64,000 bases of DNA, from positions 1,550,001 to 1,614,000 of the forward strand of contig NC_045145.1 of NCBI RefSeq assembly GCF_008831285.2, written 5' to 3'. The position numbers and the translations under genes are program-made. Positions 1-10,614 of the stretch are shown one piece after another (the first letter of the stretch is position 1; every line of letters begins with the position of its first letter). The notes under the pieces were generated by a model that saw only the letters and a program-made list of their open reading frames with translations, was not told the DNA's origin and searched no databases. The DNA comes from Nymphaea colorata (Eukaryota > Streptophyta > Magnoliopsida > Nymphaeales > Nymphaeaceae).

Positions 1-1635
1 GATATTATCGGAGGTTCATTCAGAGTTATGAAATCATCACACAACCTCTGACGCAGATGTTAAAGAAAGGGGTGCCTTTGAAAGCTTGAAACACGCCCTT
101 ATGACTGCACCGGTACTTACCCTCCCAGACTTCAACAAAACCTTCACAGCAGAGACCGACGCTTGTGATGTTGGAGTGGGAGCCGTGCTCGGGCAAGACA
201 GACATCTGATCGCTTATATGTCCAAGGCCCTAACCAGTAGGGCGAGAACTCTCTCTACTTACGAGAAGGAACTCCTAGCGATCGTGTTAACCGTGGAAAA
301 ATGGCGGCCTTATTTGATAGGGCACTGATTCGTTGTCAGGATAGACCAGAATAGTTTAAAATACATGCTCAAACAACAAGTCTCTACCCCAACCCAACAG
401 AGATGGCTAGCAAAACTTTTGGGGTATGACTTCGAGATTGAGTACAAAAAGGGTCCTGAGAATACAGCGGCAGACTCCCTCTCACGCTTGACTGAGCAAC
501 TTATGACCCTCTTTGTGGTGGAAACAGACATTTGGGAAAGGTTAGCCCAAGAACAACAGGACGATCAATCCTTGAGGCTAATCCGGACGTTAGTAACGCA
601 AAACCCTGGTTCCATTCCTTTATACTCGGTCAGAGGGAACGTCTTATATAGGAAGAATCGCGCAGTGATTCCTCCTAACTCTGGGCTTAGGCAAGAACTC
701 TTGCATCATTTCCATGACACTCCGGCCGCAGGTCATGAGGAGGTTACGAAAACCCTCAGCAGAATCAAAGCCCAGTTCTGGTGGCAGGGAATGAAGGCGG
801 AATTGCAGAGATACATCCGTCAGTGTCAAATTTGTCAACAGGAGAAATACGAGGCCATAAAGCCTCCGGGGCATTTAAATGCTCTCCCAATTCCTTCGAA
901 ACCATGGACCGACATCACCATGGACATTATTGATGCTATGCCTAGATCTGAAGGCAAAGAAGCAATCTTGGTGGTGGTCGATCGTCTTACAAAGTATAGT
1001 CACTTCGCGCTTCTGCCACGATCATATCAAGGGCCAATGGTGGCCAGCATGTACCAAGAATATGTAGGTAAACTCCACGGGATGCCACAGTCAGTCGTGT
1101 GCGACAGAGACTCCATCTTTCTCAGCGCATTCTGGCAGGAGTACATGAAGAAAATGGGTACAACGCTTAACTTCAGCACAGCCCATCACCCGCAAACAGA
1201 CGGGCAGAGCGAAATTGTCAACCGATCGTTGGAAACTTATTTAAGATGCTTCGTGGGAGAACGACCCAACACTTGGGTAAAGTACTTACCTTGGGCAGAC
1301 AACACCAGTCTGCATTCATCCACAGGCATGACCCCTTATGAGGGCGTTTATGGTTTTCCTCCTCCAACCATTCCGAGGTATGAAGGAGGTACAGCAGATG
1401 ATGATAATGTGGACTACGAACTGCGTACACGAGAGGAAGTCTTGAGCTCCCTCAAACAAAATATAGAAAAGGCATAGAATCGAATGAGGCAAATCTACAA
1501 TAAAGGAAGGAAAGATCGGGAATTCGAAGTTGGGCAATATGTGTGGCTGAAAAGGCTACCTCTTAAACAGAGGTCGTTGATGGGTTGTAGAAAGTAGGGA
1601 GGGCGGCTTACAGGCTTGGCCTCCCACAAGCAGCA
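1..1635 (+). pseudogene. Ty3/gypsy chromovirus pol remnant: RT tail, RNase H, integrase
   Basis: This is the 3' part of a retrotransposon polyprotein; the element enters the window already inside pol. The first 85 bases encode the end of the RT connection (a YRRF-like stretch), then RNase H with its first acidic site in ETDACDVGVGAVL. A TGA at 326-328 breaks RNase H just before the FVVRIDQ stretch. In the next open segment (365-1477) the integrase zinc finger is H117, H124, C154, C157. The DDE residues are D187 (MDIID), D247 (CDRDS) and E283 (QSEIVNR), with the expected 35 residues between the last two. A TAG at 1475-1477 replaces a sense codon, and the frame is disturbed again near 1590. The integrase would insert cDNA into host chromatin; here it is dead by nonsense. 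Stops at likely CGA and CAG codons suggest decay through C-to-T change. Family assignment is firm; the exact clade depends on the chromodomain downstream. Confidence 0.9.
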
Positions 1636-1910
1636 ATGGTACACCCGGTTTTTCATGTGACTCGGCTCAAGCCTCACCATGGGAATGTACCTACGATAAT
1701 TGAACAGATACCGGGGCAAGATCACTTGCCAACTCCCTACCGTATTCTGAGACACAGATATATTCAACGACAAGGTAGGACAAGGCATGAGGTATTAGTG
1801 GAGTGGGAAGGACCGGATAAGGGAACCTCCTGGGAAGAATTTGGGAACATCGCTCATCGCTTCCCCTCCTTAAACGCTCGAGGACGAGCTGAATTTAGGG
1901 AGGGGGGATC
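1636..1910 (+). pseudogene. Chromodomain at the C terminus of the gypsy integrase
   Basis: An open stretch beginning in HPVFHVTRLKP, the usual end of the chromoviral integrase core, continues into a chromodomain. This has a YRIL start, the EVLVEWEG strand and the SWEE helix start, followed by a PSLN ending. In chromoviruses this domain guides integration towards particular chromatin marks. The aromatic and acidic positions of the fold (Y, W, E) are visible. The reading frame is not continuous with the integrase upstream because of a frame change around 1590-1640, so the ATG at 1636 is only where the open stretch happens to begin. The open frame continues beyond the polypurine run and through the LTR start to 2205, which is read-through and not protein evidence. 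Confidence 0.8.
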
Positions 1911-2960
1911 TGTTACGGGCCAGATTCCAGGTCTGCACCCAGTTAAGGCTGAGCTAGCAGAGTCTAGTCACCAAGGGCGCAAGGCCTCAGATCTTTGGGC
2001 TCAGTCTCTTCAGAACCCGTTGGAAGATTTCGAGGAGGTTAAGCAAGCATCAGAACCGGTTGCAGTGGGTGGAGTGGGCGGAGCAACTATGTCCACAACG
2101 GTGCTTGAACTCGACGAACCTCAGGGTGTCTCTGATCTGATTGTAGGGCTCATCGAGCTAGTAGTGTCTAAACCTAACGTGAGTCCGGTCTCCCCGAACC
2201 CTTGAGGTGATCTAAGACCAAACGTCTTAGGCAAATGGTTAAGTCACTCAGACTTAACCCTTACAACAGAATCCGAAGTGCAGGCGGTTCCCCGCACGAG
2301 GTCCCCTCGCTGGGCTCAGGGGCTCTTTACGATTTGCATTTACTCGTTTGGGCATTAGGCCAGTTAGATTAATTTCCTTTCAGTATTCATTCCAGAATTT
2401 AATAAGGTACCTAGCAGGGCCGGGTTGTGCCTTGCGCATGTGTATATGGGTTTTGGGTAGCGGGTCAAGTTCGGTATGTGAACTGGACCCAAATAGGACA
2501 TGTATATATTCGATTGGATCTATGTACAATGGATGCTTTTGAATAGAATTTGGGCCATTTGGCGAATTTGCTTCTCTCTCCTCTCTCGAGGCTCTCTCAT
2601 TCTCGTCTCCCACATCTCCTCTCCCCGAGCGGTCGTGTGTCTTCTCCCTCCTCGCGTCCCCTACCACCACGGTGCCTCTTGCTCCATCAATACCTTGGAG
2701 AACCGGCGTCCTCGTAGGCAAAGGCTCAAGGTAATAAGGCTTTAGGCGGATCCTCTCCACCGGCGACGATCCCTCCTCTTGTCCACGGCATTCCCCATCG
2801 TGCGAAGATTTCAGCAAGTGTCGGTGCCTTCTCCTCAATCACCAAGGAGTTGAAAGACTGATTCTTGCAACGGGAAGGTTGAAGGCATGATTCCATCGTC
2901 TTCAACATCGACGGCTATAAGGTTAGTACATCGGAACTTGGATAGAATTCGAGTTAGGAC
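1911..2960 (+). repeat. Probable 3' LTR of the chromovirus (start clear, end uncertain)
   Basis: A purine run (AGGGAGGGGGGATC, 1897-1910) sits directly before TGTTACGGGCC at 1911. That is the usual order of polypurine tract and TG start of a plant gypsy 3' LTR. A TATA-like stretch lies at about 2500-2512 and a pyrimidine-rich CTCTCT leader follows near 2570-2620. I could not fix the CA end: no 5' LTR is present to compare with. The end given is only an estimate. Confidence 0.5.
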
Positions 2961-3738
2961 TGCGTTGTTTTCTTTGGGTGCCTCACCTGCGGGCTGAGTT
3001 TTGTGCTCGGCATACCCGAGTGCTAGACTCCAATTCCTACGGTGTTCCTCCCTCGGAACAGCTCCCTCACTGCTTGGATCTTCTCCCCAACTCCCGGGTA
3101 CCACCCCAAGCCAAGCTCAAGTCGATTGGGAGTGGCATTGAGGCATATAAGCCACCAAGCCCACTTTCGGTTGCCTTAGAAGAAGTTTCGACCAGAGAGC
3201 TTCACGGCGCTAAAACTGCTATTTCCGGCCGTGACCTCATCCTGCAATTAGGTCCATTGGAATCGCCCAAGCAAGTAGAACCAAATATCCAAAAAACGGG
3301 CGCTTTTGGACGGTTACAAGTGAATTCCGGCATCTTGTCGGAAAACCGCATAATTTCGGCCGCCGCTGCACATTCCGGCGACCTCCATCATTCCCGGTGA
3401 TCAATGACAGTTCTGCCCCCTTCCAGTCAAAGCACAGTCGAATCATCGAAGGGCACCTTGGTCAAATTCGACATCACGTGGAACCCTAGCCGCCGGCCTT
3501 GAGAGCGCCTTCCACCTTGGACGCCGGCCATCTAAGGTAAGTACCACGTGTCCTTCTCCCCACCGTAGATTCCTCCACGTGTCTTCATCCCAGCCACCTA
3601 CCAAAATCTCCCTAGCCACGAGTCAGCCTCTGCCAACCTAGTCCCCAGCCGAGATCTTCATCGGATCACGCGCTCCTCCATTTGTGGAATCCCCTAGCCG
3701 CGTCAAACCTCCTTCCTTATCGGCCTCTTTTTTTCTAG
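2961..3738. other. GC-rich stretch between the two gypsy elements, no gene recognised
   Basis: About 780 bases richer in GC than the rest of the window, with repeated TTCCGGC-type words and CACGTG-containing words at about 3475, 3546 and 3576. An open frame at 2978-3400 has no recognisable domain and low-complexity composition. The stretch may be LTR or leader sequence of either neighbouring element. A pyrimidine tract ending in TTTTTTTCTAG lies just before 3739 and resembles a splice acceptor or a junction. Confidence 0.35.
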
Positions 3739-4581
3739 GTGAACCCTAAAGTCATGATGACAGATCAAGGTGGGAAACCTTTGGATTTTATTGCTCTGAT
3801 GAACGGAAAGATAGAAGGTTCTGTCGAAAAACTTCCAATAATCCCAAAGACTTTTATCTTACAAAGCGTGATAATGAATCATCAAATGACTCTCTGGATG
3901 AAGATTCATGCTACTGGGGTAAGGTCTAAGGACCTATGCCACATGTATTGATTGACGGAGGAAGTGGCTTAAATTTGCCCCGATCTCACGGCCAAAGCTT
4001 TGGGATTTCGTGAAGACAAATATCGTTCTGATAATTCCAAGATCTATGGATACGATGGCCGAGGCATGAACAGCAAAGGTAGCCTCAACATGAATGTGAT
4101 CATTGAAAATACTAGCCATTGCATTGTATTTCACGTGGTAGATGTACCACCATCATACAACCTGCTTTTGGGACGACATTGGATCCATCAAGTACGAGGG
4201 ATCTCATCCACTCTTCATCAATGCCTAAAATGGAGTTTTGATCCATCAGTCATCACTGTCCGTGCTGAGGATCCGGTCGAGAGGTTGATGCAACCCATGC
4301 TCCCTAGGTCAATTGATCCGGTGGATGTACCGAGCATAAAAACAACAAAGGACAGACCTTTGAAAGAATGGATGCAGAACATGGAGATGGGGGAACCATC
4401 CGGGAATGCTTATACTATTTCAAGCAATCGTGCAAGTTACCAAGAACACCCATTGTATGTTCATTTCATGAAAAATCCTAAGGGTTTTCAGTTGCTTCTG
4501 AAAGGTGGCTACCGTCCATTCACTGGCCTCGGGAAAAATGAAGATGGCATCTTGCAACCGATTAGCATCTCTTTTAGATGA
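3739..4581 (+). pseudogene. Tat/Ogre-type gypsy protease region, frameshifted
   Basis: Coding remnant of the aspartic protease domain of a second Ty3/gypsy element. The catalytic stretch reads VLIDGGSGLN at about 3938-3970, but in a different frame from both flanking parts, so at least two frameshifts surround the active site. Downstream, 4000-4581 carries the flap and C-terminal part, ending in the hallmark SYNLLLGRHWIH and the STLHQCLKW segment typical of the Tat lineage. Beyond it is a G-patch-like segment (YRPFTGLGKNEDG), seen in some of these polyproteins between protease and RT. Protease would process the Gag-Pol precursor. No gag is recognisable upstream, so the element is also truncated at 5'. 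Confidence 0.75.
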
Positions 4582-4905
4582 ACATGAGAGGACTGGGATA
4601 TCATGAAGGAATTTGAAGAATATCTTGGGGGCTAATAATATTCACTTTTGTTTCAAAATCCTCCCATGAATTTTGTAATTTTAAACATCTTTTTGTTTGG
4701 TCTCATGAGAGGACCCATTCTATGAACTAAGAACCTTTTTTTATATATATATGCAAATGCAAGTAATCTTTTGTTGTCGATTTTAATTTCGTCCAACTCT
4801 TTCCTTTATCCTCTTTACAGGATGTCGGAACTCAATATGTCTCAATTTATTCTATTTCCTCGGAAGTCCATCCAGAAAGCATTTATCAAACAAGCAGTCG
4901 GTTAA
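4582..4905. other. AT-rich linker between protease and RT of the Tat element
   Basis: About 320 bases with several stops in all frames and a short TATATATA run at about 4741. It sits where the protease-RT spacer of the polyprotein should be. I read it as a degraded or inserted part of the same element. No other feature is seen. Confidence 0.4.
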
Positions 4906-6050
4906 ATGAAACCTATGGCAATACCCGAGTCAGAATTACTACAATTCACTCAAATTCAAAAACAAGAACATTCCTCATCCTTGGTTAATGATCCAATTGA
5001 AGAAATTAATATTGGAACCAGTGAAGATCCTAAAATTCTTCAAATTGGCACCAGTTTGTCAGTGGATGAGAAGAAAAGATTGGTGGACTTTCTTATAAGT
5101 AACCAAGAAGCTTTTGCTTGGACTTATGAAGATATGTCAAGCTTAGACCCCCAGTTCGTCGAACATCGTTTGCCCTTAAATCCTAACTGCAAGCCGATTA
5201 AGCAAAAATTGCACAAGGTTGACCCTCGACTAGAAGGCCCTATAAAAGAAGGACTAGAGGAATTGCTAAAGGTAAAATTCATTCGTGCCATTGATTACCC
5301 CGAATGGTTGGCGAACATCGTGGTGGTCCCTAAGAAAAATGGTAAAGTCAGGTTGTGCATTGACTTCCGAGACTTGAACAAAGCCACACCAAAGGATGAT
5401 TATCCTCTTCCAAACATTGATCTATTGGTAGACAGTACTGCAGGTCATGTAATGTTTTCTTTCATGGATGGATATTCGGGATATAACCAGATCAAATTAG
5501 CAGTCAAAGATCAACCTAAGACCGCATTTACTACACCCTGGGGCACTTTTTGTTACACGGTAATGCCATTTGGGTTGAAGAATGCTGAAGCAACCTATCA
5601 AAGAGCCATGGCTGCCATCTTCCATGACCAGATGCATAAAATCATGGATGCATATATCGATGACATATTGATCAAATCCAAGACAAGAGAAGATCACATT
5701 GAAACTCTTGCCCAAGTATTCGAGAGGCTTTTACAGTACAAGCTTCGCCTAAATCTTCAAAAATGTGTGTTTGGGGTTGAGTCAGGCAAGCTGTTGGGTT
5801 TCATGGTCAGTAAGAAGGGAATTGAAATGGATCTTACTAAAGCTAAGGCAATGATCAATATGCCATCACCTACCAATATCAAGGAGTTGTGAAGCTTGCA
5901 AGGACAAATCCAATCTATCAGACGATTCATTTCCAATCTGGCCATGAGATGCGAGCCATTCAACCAGCTGCTGAGGAAAGGTGTCATGTTTGAATGGGAT
6001 TTTGAATGCCAACAGTCATTCGAAAGGATCAAGAAATACCTTCTAAATCC
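4906..6050 (+). pseudogene. Tat/Ogre-type gypsy reverse transcriptase
   Basis: A 328-residue open frame (4906-5892) holds the RT core. It has the LCIDFRDLNKATPKDDYPLP block, the first catalytic Asp in FMDGYSGYNQ (residue 188), the VMPFGLKNA block, and the paired catalytic Asp in YIDDILIKSK (residues 250-253). This wording of motifs is characteristic of the Tat/Ogre lineage and differs from the chromovirus upstream, so these are two separate elements. A TGA at 5890-5892 interrupts the thumb/connection, which resumes in frame as SLQGQIQ...RRFISNLA up to about 6058, where the frame is lost. The RT would copy element RNA to cDNA. All catalytic residues are kept, so the decay is recent or limited. 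Confidence 0.9.
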
Positions 6051-6960
6051 ACTAATCTAAAACCACCAACATTGGGTAGACCATTGCTGCTTTACATCAT
6101 AGTGAATGAGTTAGCATGTGGTGGCTTTTTGGCACAATGTGAGGGAGGAAGTCGCATCGAACATGCAATCTATTACATTAGCAAGACTTTTGTTCAATAC
6201 GAAAAGAAGTACTCTCCAATAGATAAAACTTGTCGGGCATTGGTTTGGATGTGTCAGAAGTTGAGACATTATTTATTAGCTTGTGAGGTCAAGATACTCT
6301 CCAAACTAAATCCTCTCAAGTACATCTTCGAACAACCATTCCTTAATGGGCGTATCGCCAAATGGCAAGTTCTGTTGATACAATATGATCTTGAATATGT
6401 GTCTCAAAAGTCAATCAAAGGACAAGCAATTACGGATCAGTTAGCAGACTTCCCTCATTACGAAGAAATTAGAACAAATGATGAGTTTCCAAATGAACAT
6501 GTACTAAGATTGGAAACGGTTCCGACATGGAAGATGTACTTTGATGGGTCTAGAAATGTGATGGGATCAGGAATAGGCATCTTACTCATCACTCCAGAAA
6601 GCGAAATGATCCCGTACTCTTTGAAACTTGATTTTCCATGTACCCATAACATGGATGAATATGAAGCCCTCATACAAGGACTTCGTTCTTTATTGAGTTT
6701 TCAAGTAAAAAGAGTGTATGCTCTCTGCGACTCTCAGCTTATTATAAACCAAGTGAATGGAGAATGGCAAGTCAAAGATAAAAAGTTGGTGCCATATCAA
6801 GAAATTGCTACGTCCTTAATCTGTCAATTCGAAGAAGTATAGTTGGCTCACGTAAAGAGAGAAGGTAACCCTATTGCGGATGGCCTCGCGAGCTTAGGAT
6901 CGACCATCACTTTTCGAACCAATGAAGCAATACGTTCTTTTGAGATTGGAAGATTAGAAC
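6006..6960 (+). pseudogene. Dual RNase H of the Tat element
   Basis: The frame 6006-6842 contains two RNase H units in series. The first (about residues 25-150) follows the usual post-RT order (LLLYIIV, HAIYYISKTF, KKYSPIDK) but lacks the first catalytic Asp, as is common for the original RNase H of Tat elements. The second starts at residue 175 (WKMYFDGS) and has D180, E218 in the MDEYEAL block and D242 in CDSQLI: the extra archaeal/plant-type RNase H known from this lineage. A TAG at 6840-6842 interrupts its last helix, which continues as AHVKREGNPIADGLASLG with the fourth acidic position intact. The pattern identifies the lineage firmly. Confidence 0.85.
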
Positions 6961-7299
6961 ACCCTGCTTTTGAAACGATGGTGCATGTTCATCACATCCA
7001 AGGGGGGGAATACGCCTTGGTACGATGACATCAAAAGGTACATGGAAAGCGGAGAATTCCCGACTGAAATGCCTAAAAATGAACAAAAAGCAATACAACG
7101 TATGTCAGCGAGGTACTTTATCCTAGCAGGGGTATTATATAGACATGGATTTAACACTGAATACTCTCGGTGCCTTGATGAAGATGAGGCAAAGGAAGTA
7201 ATTGAAGAATCACATCGAGGAGATTGTGGGGGCCATGTTGGTTACCAAACCCTCACCAAAGAAATAATTCGAGCAGGGTATTATTGGCCTACCATGAAG
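6961..7299 (+). pseudogene. Start of Tat integrase (zinc finger half), truncated by satellite DNA
   Basis: After a G-run frameshift near 7005, the frame shows the pre-integrase linker (WYDDIKRYMESGEFP) and the N-terminal zinc-binding fold: RCLDEDEA, HRGDCGGHVG with the paired histidines, then GYYWPTMK. In Tat elements this motif is followed within a few residues by the first zinc-binding cysteine. Here coding similarity stops at about 7299 and the satellite begins at once. The second half of the zinc finger, the DDE core and the 3' LTR are missing. Confidence 0.85.
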
Positions 7300-7953
7300 T
7301 GAGAATGAACAAGATTCAAGTGGTTAATTTGCTCCTCTATATTTAATCTAATCTGTTTCACTTGTTATTACATGTGTAATGAACGGTTTAAATGATTGAA
7401 ATCACAAGTTCTTATGGATACAAGTGGGATCTATGCTTTTGTTTGATCCCTTTTACTTAATTCAATGAGTTTAACTTGTTATATTTATAGCGAATGACCT
7501 AAGGTATTGAAATCACAAGTTTGTATCAGTACGAATGGTATTTATGTGATTCATTTGATCACACACATTTGATTGAATGTACTTAACCTGTTGTTGCATC
7601 TATATTGAATGATTTAATTGATTGAAATCTCAAGTTTGTATGAAAACAAATAAGATTCAAGTCGTTGATTTGCGCGCTTATAGTGTATCTAATGCGTTTC
7701 ACTTGTTATTACATCTATAATGACTAACTTAAATGAATTAAATCACAAGTTCATATGGATACAAATGGGGTTTATGCTATAGTTTGATCCCTTGTAGTTT
7801 CACCCGTATTGATACAAACATGTGATTTCATTCCCTTAGATCCTTGCTATTGTTGTTACATTTATAGTGAACTTTCTAAGGGATTTAAAGCACAAGTTCG
7901 TCTAAATACGAGTGGAATGTAAGCGATTCATTTGATCAAGTTATGCATATTCA

Positions 7954-8559
7954 ATTAAATATGTGTGATCGAATGAATCACTTAAATCCCACCTCTACTG
8001 ATGCGTACTTGCAAATTCAATCCCTTGGATCATTCACAATATACATCAGATTTATGTCCATATGAATTGGTGATTTTAATTACTTAAATCATTCCTTATA
8101 CATATCATGACAAGTAAAACACATTAGATTAACCATAAAAGATCAAATGAACAACTTCAATTTCATTCATTTTCATGGAAACTTATGATTTATTCATGTA
8201 ACTACAAGTTCAACTCATTGGATTATCTACAAGAGATCAAAGTAATGCATGGATCTCATTTGCATCCATTTGAACTTGTGATTTCAATCAACAAAATCAA
8301 TCATTGTACATGTAATAACAAGTGAAACACATTAAGGTAATGATAAGCAATCAAACGAACGACTTGAATCTCATTTTTTTTCATATAAACTTTTAGTTTC
8401 AACAATTTAAATCATTCATTATAGATGTAATAACTAGCGAAACATATCATATTAACTAAAATACAACATGTAAGTCACTTAAATGTCATTTATGGTCATT
8501 CAAGCTTGTGATTTCAATCCACTCAATCATTCAACATGCATGTTTAAGCACATTCATGC
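7954..8559 (-). repeat. Inverted monomer block of the satellite unit (representative)
   Basis: Six diverged monomers in reverse orientation. Their conserved cores start at about 8005, 8063, 8179, 8269, 8389 and 8501, mostly 112-120 apart, with two shortened spacings (58 and 90). The consensus reads TTGAACTTGTGATTTCAATC followed by AAATCATTC and GTAATAACAAGTGAAAC. The reverse complements of these words are the direct-block words. The block recurs in every unit. Confidence 0.8.
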
Positions 8560-9543
8560 GTTAGTTTGTGATTGAAGTCATTCAATTGATCGCTAATGTG
8601 TTTCACCGTTTATTACTTTTATAAAGAACGTTTAAATGATTGAAATCACACAAGTTCATATAGTTAAAAATGGGATCTATGCATTAGTTTCATCCCTAAT
8701 AGTTAATCGAAAGAATTCAATTTGTCGTTACATCTATAGTACGCGATATAAGCGATTGAAATCAGTTGTTTGTATAAACATTAGTCGAATTTAAGTGAGT
8801 CATTTGATCACGCATATTTAATTGAATGTTTTTAACTTATTAATACATCCATTTTGAATGATTCATTTGATCGAAATCACAAGTTTGTGTGAGAATGAAC
8901 AAGATTCAAGTGGTTAATTTGCTCCCCTATATTTAATCTAATCTCTTTCACTTGTTATTACATGTGTAATGAACGGTTTAAATGATTGAAATCACAAGTT
9001 CTTATGGATACAAGTGGGATCTATGCTTTTGTTTGATCCCTTTTACTTAATTCAATGAGTTTAACTTGTTATATTTATAGTGAATGACCTAAGGTATTGA
9101 AATCACAAGTTCGTATCAGTACGAGTGGCATTTAAGTGATTCATTTGATCACACACATTTGATTGAATGTACTTAACTTGTTGTTGCATCTATATTGAAT
9201 GATTTAGTGGATTGAAATCTCAAGTTTGTATGAAAACAAATAAGATTCAAGTCATTCATTTGCGCGCTTATAGTGTATCTAATGCGTTTCACTTGCTATT
9301 ACATCTATAATGACTAACTTAAATGATTTAAATCACAAGTTCATATTGATACAAATGGGGTTTATGCTATAGTTTGATCCCTTGTAGTTTCACCCGTATT
9401 GATACAAACATGTGATTTCATTCCCTTAGATCTTTGCTATTGTCGTTACATTTATAGTGAACTTTCTAAGGGATTTAAAGCACAAGTTCGTCTAAATACG
9501 AGTGGAATGTAAGTGATTCATTTGATCAAGTTATGCATATTCA
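8560..9543 (+). repeat. Direct monomer block of the satellite unit (representative)
   Basis: Eight diverged monomers in forward orientation, with cores at about 8638, 8754, 8870, 8984, 9095, 9210, 9326 and 9471. Spacing is 111-116 except for the last, which is 145. That longer gap contains a short stretch in the opposite sense (GATACAAACATGTGATTTCA, near 9402). The block ends at an imperfect palindrome centred near 9543 where the inverted block starts again. Confidence 0.8.
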
Positions 9544-10614
9544 ATTAAATATGTGTGATCGAATGAATCACTTAAACCCACCTCTACTGAAGCGTACTTG
9601 TGAATTCAATCCCTTGGATCATTCACAATATACATCAGATTTATGTCCATATGAATTGGTGATTTCAATTACTTAAATCATTCCTTATACATATCATGAC
9701 AAGTAAAACACATTAGGTTAACCATAAAAGATCAAATGAACAACTTGAATTTCATTCATTTTCATGCAAACTTGTGATTTAAATCCACAAAATCATTCAA
9801 CGTGGATGTAGCAACAAGTTAATCACATTCAATGAAATATGCGTGCATAGATGAATCGCTTAAATTCCACTCGTATTGATACAAACTTGTAATTTCAATT
9901 CATTGGATCCTTACTGTTCTTGTAAATACAAGTTCAACTCATTGGATTATCTACAAGAGATCAAAGTAATGCATAGATCTCATTTGCATCCATTTGAACT
10001 TGTGATTTCAATCAACAAAATCAATCATTGTACATGTAATAACAAGTGAAACGCATTAAGGTAACGATAAGCGATCAAACGAACGACTTGAATCTCATTT
10101 TTTTTCATATAAACTTTTAGTTTTAACCATTTAAATCATTCATTATAGATGTAATAACTAGCGAAACATATCATATTAACTAAAATACAACAAGTAAGTC
10201 ACTTAAATGTCATTTATGGTCATTCAAGCTTGTGATTTCAATCCACTAAATCATTCAACATGCATGTTTAAGCACATTCATGCGTTAGTTTGTGATTCAA
10301 GTCATTCAATTGATCGCTAATGTGTTTCACCGTTTATTACTTTTATAAAGAACGTTCAAATGATTGAAATCACACAAGTTCATATAGTTAAAAATGGGAT
10401 CTATGCATTAGTTTCATCCCTAATAGTTAATCGAAAGAATTCAATTTGTCGTTACATCTATAGTACGCAATATAAGCGATTGAAATCAGTTGTTTGTATA
10501 AACATTAGTCGAATTTAAGTGAGTCATTTGATCACGCATATTTAATTGAATGTTTTTAACTTATTAATACATCCATTTTGAATGATTCATTTGATCGAAA
10601 TCACAAGTTTGTGT
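8891..10614. repeat. 1724-bp satellite unit variant with one extra monomer
   Basis: This unit is 134 bases longer than the others. The extra sequence lies at about 9785-9925 and restores a complete inverted monomer (core CTTGTAATTTCAATTCATTGG near 9885). Here the cores run at 116- and 108-base spacing, where the other units show one shortened spacing of 90. The simplest reading is that the 1590-bp type arose from it by a 134-base deletion. Confidence 0.8.

Noticed and set aside
2978-3400. 140-codon open frame between retroelements
   Set aside because: No domain and odd composition; a minus-strand frame overlaps it. More likely leader or LTR sequence.
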